A DNA stretch of 64,000 nucleotides, taken from NCBI GenBank assembly GCA_023853785.1, contig JAJIRX010000622.1, positions 1,240,001 through 1,304,000 on the forward strand, read 5' to 3'. The DNA is from Psilocybe azurescens. Lineage: Eukaryota; Basidiomycota; Agaricomycetes; Agaricales; Agrocybaceae. The position numbers were made by a program, and so were the translations under genes. Position 1 is the stretch's first letter. Each line of letters starts with the position of its first letter. Below the pieces are notes generated by a model. That model saw nothing but the letters and a program-made list of their open reading frames with translations, searched no databases and had not been told where the DNA came from. Of the stretch, positions 1 to 12,412 are shown piece after piece.

Positions 1-1267
1 TCAACTTAATAACGTACATACTTTTAAACTTGTACAACTCTTATTTCGAAGGCAGCAAGATATATACCTCCCTCATTCTTTCATGCATGGACACATACGA
101 TGGCAGACGACTTCATGTTTTGTTGAAAATCTGTAATTTGACCTTGTTTTCTATAAATCTTCTCCGTTTTCATAGACATGTTCGTTAAGACCCCGTGGAC
201 ATTCATCGAACGTGAGAATTTGTCTATCTCACCTGGCCTTTCTTCCACCTTCGTTCAGATGATACTAATGGCTGACTGCCACCCCTGCGCTGTCCAACAA
301 GTGACTTGGAGGGCTGAGCTCCATACAGCAATTGCTCCGGGGTGTTATATGCCGTGGACATTCTATCAAAGCAAGGGCTAACCGTCGCCGAGAGTGTACA
401 AGAGAGCCATATTCTTTTCTTCAAACCAACATGTAGGCAGAACGAGGGCTGGAACTCTACTACTGTTTCATTATAACCTGTGTCAGCTGTGTAACATTGG
501 AGATACGATACAGGGAATATGTTACTGTCAGGTTGTAGCGGGCTCATCGTAAGCCCCGACATTACTGGCCAAGAGGAATCATTCTAGTATGATCTGAAAG
601 CAAGATTTCTATTGTAAGTAATATTATACCGATCCCTCGCAATTTGTTGTTGACATTACCCTCGAAATTCAGACCAACCTCATTTGGATGATCGATGACC
701 ACTGGTAAGCAACGACGCTTGGAGCTTTTATCAGATGATGCAGGCACTGAAACTGTCTTTTAACGCTTTCGGTCTCATAAACGAGACAATGATGCGGATA
801 AACACCTCTTCGACATTCGGGGGTGAGCTTTGCTAATTTGTTAGTGACTACTGTACTGAGCGGACTAGAGAAACAATCTTCGTGTGTTTGACACAGAGCC
901 TTTACGTCCCATCCTACCAGTTTTCTATCCTACTTGTTTTTCATGAACCCGCATATCCTAAGCTCATTTATTGAGAGACCTCTGCTCGAATACCGCCACT
1001 GACTGCTCAGGTACGCCGTCCATTCCGGAGAAGACCGTAAATGGTACCCAGGAGGTTCAGTTTTCCCTGTGTTGCTGAGCCACCATGTGTATAAGAATAA
1101 GCCAAGGAAACCCTTTTCATTACAACACGACCGATACAAATATGAAGGTGACGAGAGATACGAACAAGGAAATGTGATGGAAAGTTAAGCAATAAAGTTA
1201 AGCAGTATAACTGTGTTGTAGAGATTCGAATACTTATTCAACGCAAAAAGCCACGCGCCTCAACGTC
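1..1267. other. No gene recognised
   Basis: Only short ORFs in all frames, none with a recognisable domain or splice-linked partner. The right part presumably contains the 3' untranslated region of the CVNH gene that ends at 1268 on the minus strand. Confidence 0.5.
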
Positions 1268-2760
1268 TTAATGATGTCCATAGCCAATTCCATTTGCGTG
1301 GCCGTTCCCGGAGGAGTGGCTATGGCCATAGACGTTACCATTGCCAACAGCAACCTCATAGCTTTGATGATGCTCAGCGGCGCCTTGAGCATAAGCGCTT
1401 CCGCGCCCATAGTATCCACCTCCATAAATGCGGAGGTGCTCAGCTGCTGTGATAGATGCGCTGGCACTTGCGTGGCCAACAGCTCCAGAGACCAAAGTTT
1501 CCATTTGAGCAGAAACATGCTTCATGGCAGAAGCTGTAATGGCGGTGATAGCAGTCTCCATTGCGATGGTGAGCATTTTGTGCATCTCGACCGTGACGTG
1601 CTCGACCGTCGTCTCCGCAATGCTGATGAGGGTCTCTTGCATGACAGGGTGTTTAGCGAACACGCTCAGGTCGGGTTCAGCTATAACCTTGAATTTCATC
1701 CAAGGAACTTCGCTGAGCATGACCGAAAGTTTCTTGTTGAGCTCGATAATGATAAGAACACCATTGGCGTTGCGGAGTCGAGTGCGGAGATCCAGGCGAG
1801 CAATTCGGTATTCATCGCCTGCATGGATCTTATATTTTCCAACTAGGAAGAATCCATCGAGCGAGTATTCGAAGCAGTGTTTGCTGAATCCTGTTAGGTC
1901 CCATTGGAGATGGCCCTCGAAAAACCCGACAATCGCTTCGAGATCAATGCTGGAATGAACGACGGTGCCATCTAGACGACGGCATTGGGCGTGAAGGAAA
2001 GTGCCTTTAAGCTCGAGCTTTGTGCACGTTTCTTCAATCAAAAGATTATGGCTCTCGCTGGAAAAGCATCAGACTATAGAAAGCAGCAAAAAAAAATAAT
2101 GAACACACCGTTTAAAAATACGAGGATGAAAAGTGTGTCGATTTAGAAGTCGTCGAGGATGATGTCGCCACTGTGGTAGCACTTGACGTGGTTGACGTCG
2201 CGGAGAATAAGCTGGTAGCGCTGGCAGTTGTGGCAGTTGAAGCGGCACTGGCTGTTGAAATCCCTCTGGTCAAATCTGGCGCCGCTACCACTTTGATGGG
2301 TTCGGGTCTTTTTGGACTATGTGTACTTGCAAGATGAGACACCAGCGAAAATTAGATAAACAAAGAACTTACGATGAAAGAGAAAGGGGACGGGTGATGA
2401 ATTCTAAGACACCGTCAACATTTTTGATGTGACGGTTTAGATCAAGTTTGCTCTCGAGCGACTTCTTAGACTTCGCTGTGAGAATCCCTTCGGTATTCAC
2501 TGAAAGACTTTCAGCAGCATTACTGAAGCCATGAGACCCCCAAGTCAATTTGCCATCAACAAATCCTATGTGATCTTCCAGCTTGATGGAAGAGTTTGAA
2601 AAATTGGAGGTATCACGAATCTTGCATTTGGCAGATAGAACCCCAACTTTTGAGATTGATAACTCTTTGCAAGATGATGAAAGCGTCATGGAACTATTGA
2701 AAGACAGCGTCAGTGTCTTTACTGGTTGTATCAGCACAAGCTAACATACACTGATTTGGA
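1268..2760 (-). CDS. Double CVNH-domain protein, copy A
   Basis: CVNH (cyanovirin-N homology) proteins are small sugar-binding folds; the natural ligand here is unknown. Three exons are clear on the minus strand. The first (down to about 2370) is a full CVNH domain with the Cys-x(n)-Leu-x-A-x-C start, an SSIKL strand and a VDGKLTW turn. The second (about 2315 to 2125) is a Ser/Thr/Ala-rich linker. The third (about 2050 to 1268) opens with a second CVNH module (C-TKLELKG, AQCRRLDG, SSIDLEAI, GHLQW), then an Ala/Thr/His-rich probable helix, then a Gly/His/Tyr-rich tail ending in GHH. The two introns between these exons have GT-AG ends in the same phase (2) as in copy B, which proves the linkage. 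The true first exon, upstream of a probable gtatgt donor near 2753, is not resolved. No signal peptide is visible. Much of the third exon is nearly identical to copy B. Confidence 0.82.
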
Positions 2761-5378
2761 CAGGATAATGTTTGAGGCACGTTGTGAAAGGGATATTTGA
2801 AGAGAGGTGCAGCTTTAGATTACAAAATGACTTGTTTCCTTTCATTTCTCTGTCTTTATAATTGTTGGCGGGAGTTCGTCGAGCTCTCTTACAGTGACAC
2901 TGTCCCCATGAATTCTGCTAAGGTCGGACTATATTCTCGCCGGTGCAGAAGACTCTCCAGAAATAAAACATTGAAGGGACCGAAACCTGAAACGACCTGT
3001 CATTCAGGGATATATCGAGGTACAGGTCCCGGATAATTAAAGAGAAGAACGTTAGATCTAACAAGATCTAACGTAGCCGTCGTAAATAGGTCCTCAATTA
3101 TCCAATGGGAAGCGACAGAAACGAAGGCACTAAGAGCTCAAGCCTGCACAAAATCAACAATGGATCGCCCTCGTGTCCCTGTACACCGATGCAGCAGTAG
3201 AACAATTCAGAAGCACAGGCCCCAGGCGTCACTGAAGGAATGCATGGATTGATTGCCCAGACGCCAGACAAATGCCCTTGTTTCGTCTTTCTTTGAACAG
3301 CTGGTACCAGATGTATTCGGGATCAATTGTGCCTATCTTGAAGGTTACGGAAACTTTGACAGGACAGTTTACGGCCAACCCGTTGGAACTTGCGCCGTAG
3401 CATTCAAAGGGCAATGCAGCAAATTATGAGTACACTTTCCTAGCCGCCTGATATTGCTAAGAGAACGACGTTTTAAGCGAAGTTAGGGAGTCGAAAAGGA
3501 AATAGCTTGAAGTAGTTGTCAGAAGAGGTCTTCTGGCATCTGCCTAGTCCCAAAATTGCTGACACCGTGTGAAATTTGAACCACCTCCACACTGTGCCGC
3601 CTATTTGGCCTTGTTATTTCAGGCGCATTGGAGAAGAGCGGCGGCATTCAACAACCTCCGCTCTTAAGCCTTAGTCTGGAGATCGAAATAGTCAAGCGAG
3701 AGTTGCTCAGGAACTCTCAAATCTCTCTGAGTATGTCCCACGAATGTGATTTGATTCTATGGTCGCAACTCCCAAGCTTGACGGCCATCAAGGCTGAAGT
3801 GATCTGAGGAGTCCGAGTCACTGGCAGTTTGGTCAGTACTGCTCAATACTACTTAGAACTTTGTAGTCACCCATTGCAAATCTGATTTCAAAACTGAAGT
3901 TACTAGATTCTAAAGTGTGCTGTCTTTTGAGCTATCGTCGGCCACAAAGTTGATAGTCTTATCTTGGAAGCCTGGATCTCACGCAAACCCATGGATCATC
4001 AGTGTTCTCGACATTCAAACACATACATGTCTCAGGATGGATTCATTTGACCACAACGGGAGACGGGCGTCCTCTCCGCTTAGTTGCCGAGTCTCACATC
4101 TAAAAATAATGTTGCTCTAAATTAAGCGCTGATCCGTTGGAAGCTAACATCTTGTGTAGTGGTCGGTGCAGTTTTTGTTTCCTTCAAATTGTTTTCGCAT
4201 CCCATGGGTTGGACGATGAGAGTAGTTTTAACACAATTATATCTTTTAGCCCAAACGATGCTTTGTTCGCCGGTATCTCAAAGTTTTGATTACCTCTAGA
4301 CAGACGTCCATCCAGCACAAGGTACGTAATACGTGTGATGGACAAGTGCAGATAGGCTGTGAAATTAGCAGTATTGGTCACAGTTTGGCGAAATGTATCG
4401 ATAAAAATCCGTGGTAAGTATCAGTAGACTAGCGCCACAGCACAGGCGAACCAGTCGTGACCTTATTTATCCGTCCTTTTATCCCTAAGAATGGTCTTCG
4501 GGAGAGATAGAGTGCATAGTCATAACGTAAAAAGCAGGGAGTTAACTGATGCATTTGAACATATTGCATTCATTTATAAATGCTTGATAAGACTTTCTTA
4601 AGAGAGCAGTAACCCGACGAGAAGAAAGCAAGATATTAATTGTAAACTGTCAAGAATACACGATCCTGAAGTAGAGAGAATGTAGATCGATTTCTAACAA
4701 AGGTGGACAAAGACAAAAAAAAACAGTGAAAATAACTCATGATAAAAAGAACAGAAGCATAAATAAATAAGAACTAGTAGATACCCCGTACGTTACACGG
4801 GACATTCATAATTAATGGGAAGCAATATAACATACCCACTTATAATTTCCATGCCCAACTTTCAGTTATCTTTGTCAAATCTGTGTTCACAATTTCTCCT
4901 CGAGCTAGTGTAGCGACTTGCTTTAACTTACGCCATGTGAGGCAGTCCAAATGAGTCAGTGTATATTTCTACTTCCAATAAAGTTTTTTAGACAACTCCC
5001 CGATCGATCTCCTGCCAAAACACGCACGACTTTCAGTTGTTATTACACGTCAAAAACTGAAACTTTTACAGAAATAAAACCACAGCGAGGAAGGAAATAT
5101 AAATAACAATTAATCTCTCCGGACTCACAGTCCAAAAATCGAAAACGATAGAGAATTAGACCTCACTCGCCGAAAAGGGTTCGTGGGGAAAACATTCATT
5201 TATTACAAGCCGCGCCTCGCTAACGCTACGGCAACTCACAAACACATTGAAATTTTAGACGGTTAAAGACAAAAGAGAAAGATCCTAGTTGGCGTTCGTA
5301 AATAAGAGCAGAACAAATATGTACTATATAGGTAATATAGATAGGTGCGCTTCCTTTTTGAGGATAGAGAGAGAGCGA
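2761..5378. other. Gap between the two CVNH genes
   Basis: No coding region recognised on either strand. It must hold the 5' end and promoter of copy A and the 3' end of copy B. The ORFs in it are short and lack family motifs. The part from about 4550 to 5250 is AT-rich. Confidence 0.5.
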
Positions 5379-6900
5379 TCAAACATGAGAAACCTGGGCG
5401 TGTTTCGCAATCTCCGCGTAGCTGTGGTTGTCTCGCAATTCATGGTGAGAGTGGTTATCAGAGTGGGCGCTTCCGTGAGACTCGTAGTGGGCTGAATAAC
5501 CGTGTGCGCTGCCACTGGAATAACCGTTAGCCCCTCCGCTATGAACGTAGCCACCACGTCCGTAAAGATGCAAAGACTCGGCAGCGGTAATCGATGCACT
5601 AGCGCTCGCGTGGCCAATAGCGCCGGAGACCAAAGTTTCCATTTGAGCAGAAACATGCTTCATGGCAGAAGCTGTAATGGCGGTGATAGCAGTCTCCATT
5701 GCGATGGTGAGCATTTTGTGCATCTCGACCGTGACGTGCTCGACCGTCGTCTCCGCAATGCTGATGAGAGTCTCTTGCATGACAGGATGTTTGGCGAATA
5801 CGCTCAGGTCGGGTTCAGCTATAACCTTGAATTTCATCCAAGGAACTTCGCTGAGCATGACCGAAAGTTTCTTGTTGAGCTCGATAATGATAAGAACACC
5901 ATTGGCGTTGCGGAGTCGAGTGCGGAGATCCAGGCGAGCAATTCGGTATTCATCACCTGCGTGAACCTTGTATTTTCCAACTAGGAAGAATCCATCGAGC
6001 GAGTATTCGAAGCAGTGTTTGCTGAATCCTGTTAGGTCCCATTGGAGATGGCCCTCGAAAAACCCGACGATCGCTTCGAGATCAATGCTGGAATGAACGA
6101 CGGTGCCATCTAGACGACGGCATTGGGCGTGAAGGAAAGTGCCTTTGAGCTCGATCTTTGTGCACGTTTCTTCAATCAAAAGATGCTGGCTCTCGCTAGA
6201 GAGAAGAATAGAATTAGAAAAAGTTATTTGACCATTTGCTAAATATTTTTACCTTCGGAATTTTGAAGAGGAGAACCTTGTATAAGAAGACGAAGACTTT
6301 GTCTCTGCGAATGAAGATGTGGAGACAGAAGTCGCCGTAGAAGTGGATGAGGCGGCCGAAAACATGCTACTGGCACTGGCAGCACTGGCGACGCTTGCGA
6401 CACTAGATTCGGAGATCCCTCTCGAAATTTCGGGTGCCACTAGATGCTTACTACTAATTCTATTATCAGCAGGTAAATAAATCAAAAGATCGCGGTAACT
6501 CACGCGTCAACTGGGTGAGAGTTGGGAATGACGGCCAAGATACCATCTTGATTTTGGATGTAAATGTTGAGATCGAGTTTGCTCTCCACCAACTTGCCAC
6601 CCGACTTGAGTTTGGCAGATAGGACACCGTTGGTGATGTGGATATCCTCAGAGGTGTGGCTGAAGCCTCTACCTCCCCAGGTGAGCTTTCCATCTACGTT
6701 TCCAATGTAGTCGTTAAGCGAAAGCGATGAATGAACGGTGGTCTTCTTGTCGGCCTTTTGCAGTCAGCAGAGAGAACACCCTTAGTGATGGTGATTTTGT
6801 CGCAAGTGTCAGAGAAAAGCATCGTGCTAGAGTACCAAGTGCCATGGTGAGTATACGGCCGGTGCTAAGAAGTAAAATGTACATACTCGAAGATTGAAGG
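5379..6900 (-). CDS. Double CVNH-domain protein, copy B, with a one-base frameshift
   Basis: This is the paralogue of copy A with the same order: CVNH domain 1, Ser/Ala/Thr linker, CVNH domain 2, Ala/Thr/His helix, and a His/Ser/Gly-rich tail. Introns are well formed: gtgagt..aatag between domain 1 and the linker (about 6504-6460) and gtaaaa..ctag between the linker and domain 2 (about 6251-6198), both in the phase used by copy A. Domain 1 keeps VDGKLTW and the paired LSAK/LSAD strands. Its reading frame breaks at a run of four bases at 6756-6759, where five would keep the conserved frame. This could be a real inactivating indel, but similar shifts occur in most genes here, so a sequence error is likelier. 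The tail sequence differs completely from copy A. The first exon is uncertain: reading frames continue upstream to about 7000. Confidence 0.8.
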
Positions 6901-7340
6901 TAAGGCGGGCACTGAAGTGTTTAGAGGAGGTCTGAATCTCAAGAGGTGCCTACAAGGATGTTGGTTTTCAAGGCAGGCTAGAAGAACTTTTATACTCACC
7001 TCAAGTTTGAAACTCAGGGATAGAGTTTGATTCCTGTCTTGTGTCCCCCGATATTTTGGAGCCGACTATGAAAGCAATATTTGGATCGCTATCGACGAAT
7101 GAGATTTTACCCTGTGGGTTTGAATGGTTCCGAGAGCATAATGAGCAACAAAAATAGCTCTTAAACTTGAGATCAGAATTGAACAGGATTTTGACATAAC
7201 CGCGCACTTCTTCCAAAAATCCCGTTATTTGATTGACATTTGTCATTCCATAATTAGGAACAGGCACTACACAATTCCGAATACAAAGAATGAGCCAAAT
7301 AACAACATCTGGAGCATTTCGGAGATATGTAGTGTCCAAG
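6901..7340 (-). other. Possible upstream exons of CVNH copy B
   Basis: Splice-like signals are placed so that open stretches join in frame: a gtgagt..ccttgtag intron about 7000-6950, and a gtaaaa..tttcatag intron about 7110-7065. The peptide between reads LSLSFKLEAPLE and continues to ARLTFNLR just before domain 1. Copy A has a similar QTLS stretch in its upstream region. No domain is recognised and the start codon is not identified, so this is tentative. Confidence 0.3.
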
Positions 7341-10204
7341 TTGTGAATGAGAAAGGGCTAGAAGTAACACTTTTGGTATCCTGGGGTGTCGCTTAGTTGC
7401 AGTCCTTCAAGTAACTGTAGCAGAATTCGATCTAAGATACAGATTCAGCACCAAATGAAGACGCGTTACATCCAGAGAAGGACTCTCGTAGCAAGCAAGA
7501 AAGGCTGAGATTTGGGTGAGGCGCATAGAGACTTGGGAGGGACCTAGATGAATCTGCCTTTCCAGAATACATTGTACTGTTATGAAAGGCATTGATCACT
7601 TGCCGGTTGAGATTCGACAGAAAAGCATAAGTATTCAATTGGCATGTGCAGCAACTCGAAGTGGAAGTACGGTCCAGTGGCAGGTCCACTGCTGACTTAG
7701 AGAAGCAAGTTGGCAGTGGCAAGCGTCGGCCTGATATTTTGGCCGTCAGGAGACGTGTCTGAGCCTCTGCCAGATAAGTTTGAGCAGTTGATAGAGATTC
7801 GCCGTAGAGACTATATTTGGCGTGACCAGAGTGGGTAAAGAGCGGCACAATGATGGATAACGAGACGAACAAGTGATGCTCCAAATTTCTGTTGCTTGGA
7901 CTTGATTGGCGGCTCCCCGCAACTCGTAATTAACTTTGTTGACTTGAAGGACTTCCCTGGGCTTCCTTCATTCCTTGCTGATTCCAAACTAGCAGATCCT
8001 CCATCAATCCGCTGAGGGCTGAGTGGTTGTGCCGGGGTCCGACGGAGCCAGACATGTGATAACTAGAAAGTTTTGTCGAGCCGACATTTGTATACCTTGC
8101 ATCCTTTCTTAGTACTTAATATTGACTTAATACCTTGCACTTGACAGAATATTCAGTTCATAGGAAACAGACGTTTTGCAATCGATTTTTGAAAATATGT
8201 TGAACCGTTTGGCAGGCAGTTTGGCTTTATGTTTGTGTGCCGAATAAGACAGTGTGCGTCTTACGGCTTATTAGGCGTTATAGTCCGCTTGGACCGCACA
8301 ATACTCTGAGAGACAGACGTTTGAATTAGCGTCGGCTGACAATCGATGGCAAAATACCGTTTCGAAATAAATTATTAATATGTACTTTGGACGACAGTCA
8401 CATCAACAAATCATGTCAAGACCTGTAATAGCTACCATTTTAGCCGTCAAAATCTTTCACGGCTGTTTGACTTGCTCGAATCACAGTGGCATTGGACAGA
8501 GGCTTATGTTACATAATAAACCAGCTTCTTTAATCTCTATGTACTTTGTGTGATAGATCTTCCACTGTCCTTGGGACCCTGAAATAGATTGCATCCGAGT
8601 CGGCACAACGTTTCTGTTTCGGCTCTAAAGACACCAGTAGTGGAAGTTTTATTCAGCAGACAACTGAAATTGCGACTGAACTAGACCTTTCAGCTCTTTC
8701 TTGCTTGGAAAGGTGTTCTGAATAATTTTATCGTCGCTTAAGGTTTCATCATCTAATTTTGCACAGGAATAGGGTGATTCATTTTCAAGTTGCCCGGGGT
8801 ATCAAATGGAATCCATGGATTTGAACATGCAGATACCAACAATTGATTATGCATTGAATTGACCAAGGATTGACGTCTATAGAGAAACCTTCTCAATATG
8901 TTCTTGGTGTTGAAAGTATCTGACCCATCTTTACTATTGTAGATCCATTGACCGTCGAGAGTTCCTCACCGCTTTCAGCTATTATGAAAATCTTACTCAT
9001 TGGAGGTTGCACCATCCGTTTAAGTTCTGTCTCGATCTAGAGCTCGGAGTATGATACGGCCTTATACCAAGTTACTTATACATGTGTGGTTTTACGCAAG
9101 AAAGGCGCAGAGAGCACATAATGTTTTGGCCTGCACTTGTTGCCATTATAAATTTAGATCCACAGAGTTCTCACTAAGGATGACGTGTCACTTGTACTCC
9201 ACAATGGACCTCATATTCAGGAGAAAGGTCAGTGAGCGCACACATAAAAGCTCGATTAGAATCCAGTGACTGAGTTATAGGAAAACAGCATTTTTGGTTA
9301 AAGAGTACGCGATTATCTTTAACAAAGCTGTACCGATACGAAACCTCTGCTTAATACTGTATGATTGGCTCACATCTTCTCAACGGTTATTACAGTCCTA
9401 CCACTAGCACTCCTCCGGGATGGTCTTAATGAGAGCTTGATCTTTGATTAAAGAAGCCGTCGATCAACTGGATTCATACAAAAACACTGCTATTGTGAGA
9501 CCAGGTTTGTCAAATTTGCGTGCTAGGAGCATAAGTCATAAGGAAATCCCAATATATGGCAGGAAATCAATGAAAAACATTTCGTCTCTTAATTATACAA
9601 GAAAGGGTTAAGCTTTCCATGGTTAGCGCGGTTTTCAATCTCCAACTAACCGAATTTAAGCCACGCTATCAAATCCGAAATTGCAAATGATCTGCGTCTC
9701 CCAACTGGTAAAACAAAGCCTAATGCGGTAACGCGCCACAGAAATTTATCGCATGAAGCTGGTCGGCGAAGGAGTGAAAAAGTTTCGACTGACCTTGTTC
9801 GACAACAATCCATTTGGTATATGAGAGCTAACATCAAATCCCAACATATCTGAATGTTAAGGCCCAATAGGCCTATTAGGAAGGAAGCCCCGGAGTCAAC
9901 AAGGAAGTGGCCGTATCATTGACCGTCCGTGTGTCGCATAACGCGTCGAGACCACACATAAGTAAAGTCTGGAGTCGTGTGTGTTCTAAATACTTTAGTA
10001 TGAGCGTCATAGACGGAGAGCCGTGACTTCTAACTCTGCACATATATGACTTAATTACGGACGTTCTCATATGGTAGCTGGCGTGGGAACAAGGGGCTCA
10101 TTCTGGGAGTGACCCGTGACGTCATATCGTGGTACGGGTATTTGAGAGACAAAACGTTGCGCGGAACGAGGACATCCTTCCCTTCCTTCAACACAGAATT
10201 CGAA
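7341..10204. other. No gene recognised
   Basis: About 2.9 kb without a recognisable gene. A minus-strand ORF at 7432-7884 is open for 150 codons but has no domain I know and no conserved splice context. The rest has only short, overlapping ORFs typical of non-coding AT-balanced sequence. Confidence 0.45.
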
Positions 10205-11005
10205 ATGCTCTCTTTATTTGCCTCGTACTCCTCTCCCCGTCTCCCAATGTCCGTTCGAGCGGCGGCTGTGGCAAAGTCTAGATTTAACAGTACCAGGTTC
10301 GTGGAAACTCGACCAAATCAACTGTGCCCCTTTCCCACTAACGGCTAATCAGGCTCTATTCAAGGTTTTCTGAACCTATCACATCTGCGCATCGCTAATC
10401 CTGCATCATTTTAGCACAATGCATGACAACGACCCAGAAGTAGGTTATCCTCACTTTCCTTTGGCATGCACAACTAAATCACCGTAGCTCTTGGAAAAGG
10501 AGAAGCACAGAAATCTCAACCGAAATCTCAACGATAAGACCTCTACACCTCACGAACATGCTCCTGGGTGGAATGAATTACTTGCGAGCGCCTCAGAGGC
10601 CGCGGTCAAAGTACGCTAGTCGGTACTGTGCATTTGTTCAACCACCTTACGAAACCGCATGCTAGGCTGATAGGTCAGACGGAGGACCTCAAGAGATGCA
10701 AACTAGAACTGTTGAACACCTAAGAGCGCGTCGCTCGGAAACGGATGGAGAGAGTTCGACGACGGCACACTACAGCCGAGATACCGTCTCAGGCCCACTC
10801 TCCGGGGCCACAGGAAAAGAAGAGGTGATTGTAAAACAAGGAAAGGTGGTGGTCGACATGTTAGGGGCTGACGTCGTTTTAAAAGGTTTAAAAATGAACG
10901 AAACAATGACCCCAAGTGAAGAAGATGTATGTTCCATTCCTCTTTCTATAGCTTTTAATCTAAACTTCATCTACTCAGGTCAAAGCCGATAGAGGAGAGG
11001 TTTAA
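10205..11005 (+). CDS. Small fungal protein with mitochondrial presequence, function unknown
   Basis: Five exons join without a frame break: 10205-10296, 10415-10439, 10488-10610, 10666-10926 and 10979-11005, giving 175 residues. The first about 30 residues are rich in Ser, Arg and Ala with almost no acidic residues (RAAAVAKSRFNST), which looks like a mitochondrial targeting sequence. The rest is charged and soluble: DNDPELLEKEKHRNL near residue 34, then HEHAPGWNELLASASEAAVKAD, and a Gly/Lys region near the C-terminus. I recall similar DPExLEKEKxRNL..APGWNExLAS proteins in other fungi, but no function. The first donor is a non-consensus gttcgt; the other donors are ordinary. The start is the first ATG that gives a presequence. 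Confidence 0.75.
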
Positions 11006-12412
11006 GATCTCTCGCTCTCCTCTGCGGCTCAGGCGCATTATTACCACCAAGCAGAGTAGGACCCAAAAGCCAAGAAGATTTGATTCCCTGCCGTCCGCGC
11101 AAAAAGATATGTTCTAATTTATGGCGCTTTTCATACTCTTTGAGATTGTAATATTGTACTACCAAATTTCTGTCTTCTCAACACGTCAAATCTTCGAATT
11201 TTGCAAGAGTCTGTTGACCTTGTGTGTGTAGTTTGTTTTCCCTCACTGCTTTAATCGATCGTCATTTTAGCTGAAGATTTGGGTTTATGCAACAAATGCA
11301 AAGCGCTAATGTATACTACTTAGTACTATATACACCGCAAATTCGGCAGTCGGGTAACAATTTGATGCGTGACAAACAACCGGATCATCGTCTGTTTGAT
11401 TGACTTGGGATTGTCTGTCACCAGTGCACAAAACTGTTGGTTGACTTCAACATTACTTCAACATGTTACGACTGTGGCGGTCAATCAAAATCAGCCCGCG
11501 TGAAAGACTTCAACGCAGCTTTTATCGACTACTTACTCACATACACGGTCATCTCGGAGGCCTCTCTTATCGAATTTAAGACCTTGAAGTCCAGAATCCT
11601 GTAGAAACCATCTTCGAACATATTTTGGGACTGCAACTTCTCAGCATCGAATTCGTAGTCTCAATGACCTCCAATATACGCATACCATGAGCTTTCTCCG
11701 ACTTCTTACAGCCTTTGTAAGTATGTCTTGTCATCGGTTTTTCCGTTACAACGGGTCTTCCAGCTCCTGCAGTTATGTAGAGACCCCAGCTCAAGTACTT
11801 CGGCCACACCAAGGCCACACAGCCAGGCTGTCACCGTTGCATACCGAAGCTTCCTATCTTCTAGGGCTCACACGAACCATCAAATGTATCATCTAGTCAC
11901 CTCTGTGGGGATACATAGGTGATCCAGGAATTTCTAATTGCTCAATTGGCGAGCGTGTCGCCGGATATATTCTGCATATCTAGGGTAGGCATTCTCAAGC
12001 AAGTCTTCTAAAATCGCCACCTGATAGAACTTTTGTATACATACTTGCAAGTAACGCGCTCTGCGTGTCTCATCCTTCCTTCACTTTGCACATCAATCAC
12101 TGATGTTGGGAGGCCGCAAGCTCGGATGAAAATGCAGTGTGAAGTATTACTTGTCTCATGTATACGCTAGTCTTGCGCAACGAGCGTACCTGGGAACGGA
12201 TTGATCGAGATGCCTGACAAAAGTATTGATTTCCCTTTTTTAAATTTACGACATTTAGCCTAGGGTGGTCGTTTCTTTCCGTTTCTTTCGTTCCACTCGT
12301 TCGCTTTTCTCTGCCACACACCTAGAACACCCCTGGAGGTTGTTCTGTGGAAATTGAAGGGCAGGACACCTCAATAGAGGATCATAGACTGGGTGCTAGA
12401 TCCCTTGTATCT
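11006..12412. other. No gene recognised
   Basis: About 1.4 kb between the mitochondrial-type gene and the receptor gene. It contains only short ORFs without domains. A minus-strand open stretch at 11576-11818 is not recognisable. The 3' end of the first gene and the promoter of the receptor must lie here. Confidence 0.45.

Noticed and set aside
1271..1958. Plus-strand ORFs opposite CVNH copy A (and their equivalents at 5502-5984)
   Set aside because: They lie antisense to a spliced, domain-bearing gene and are duplicated only because the block itself is duplicated.
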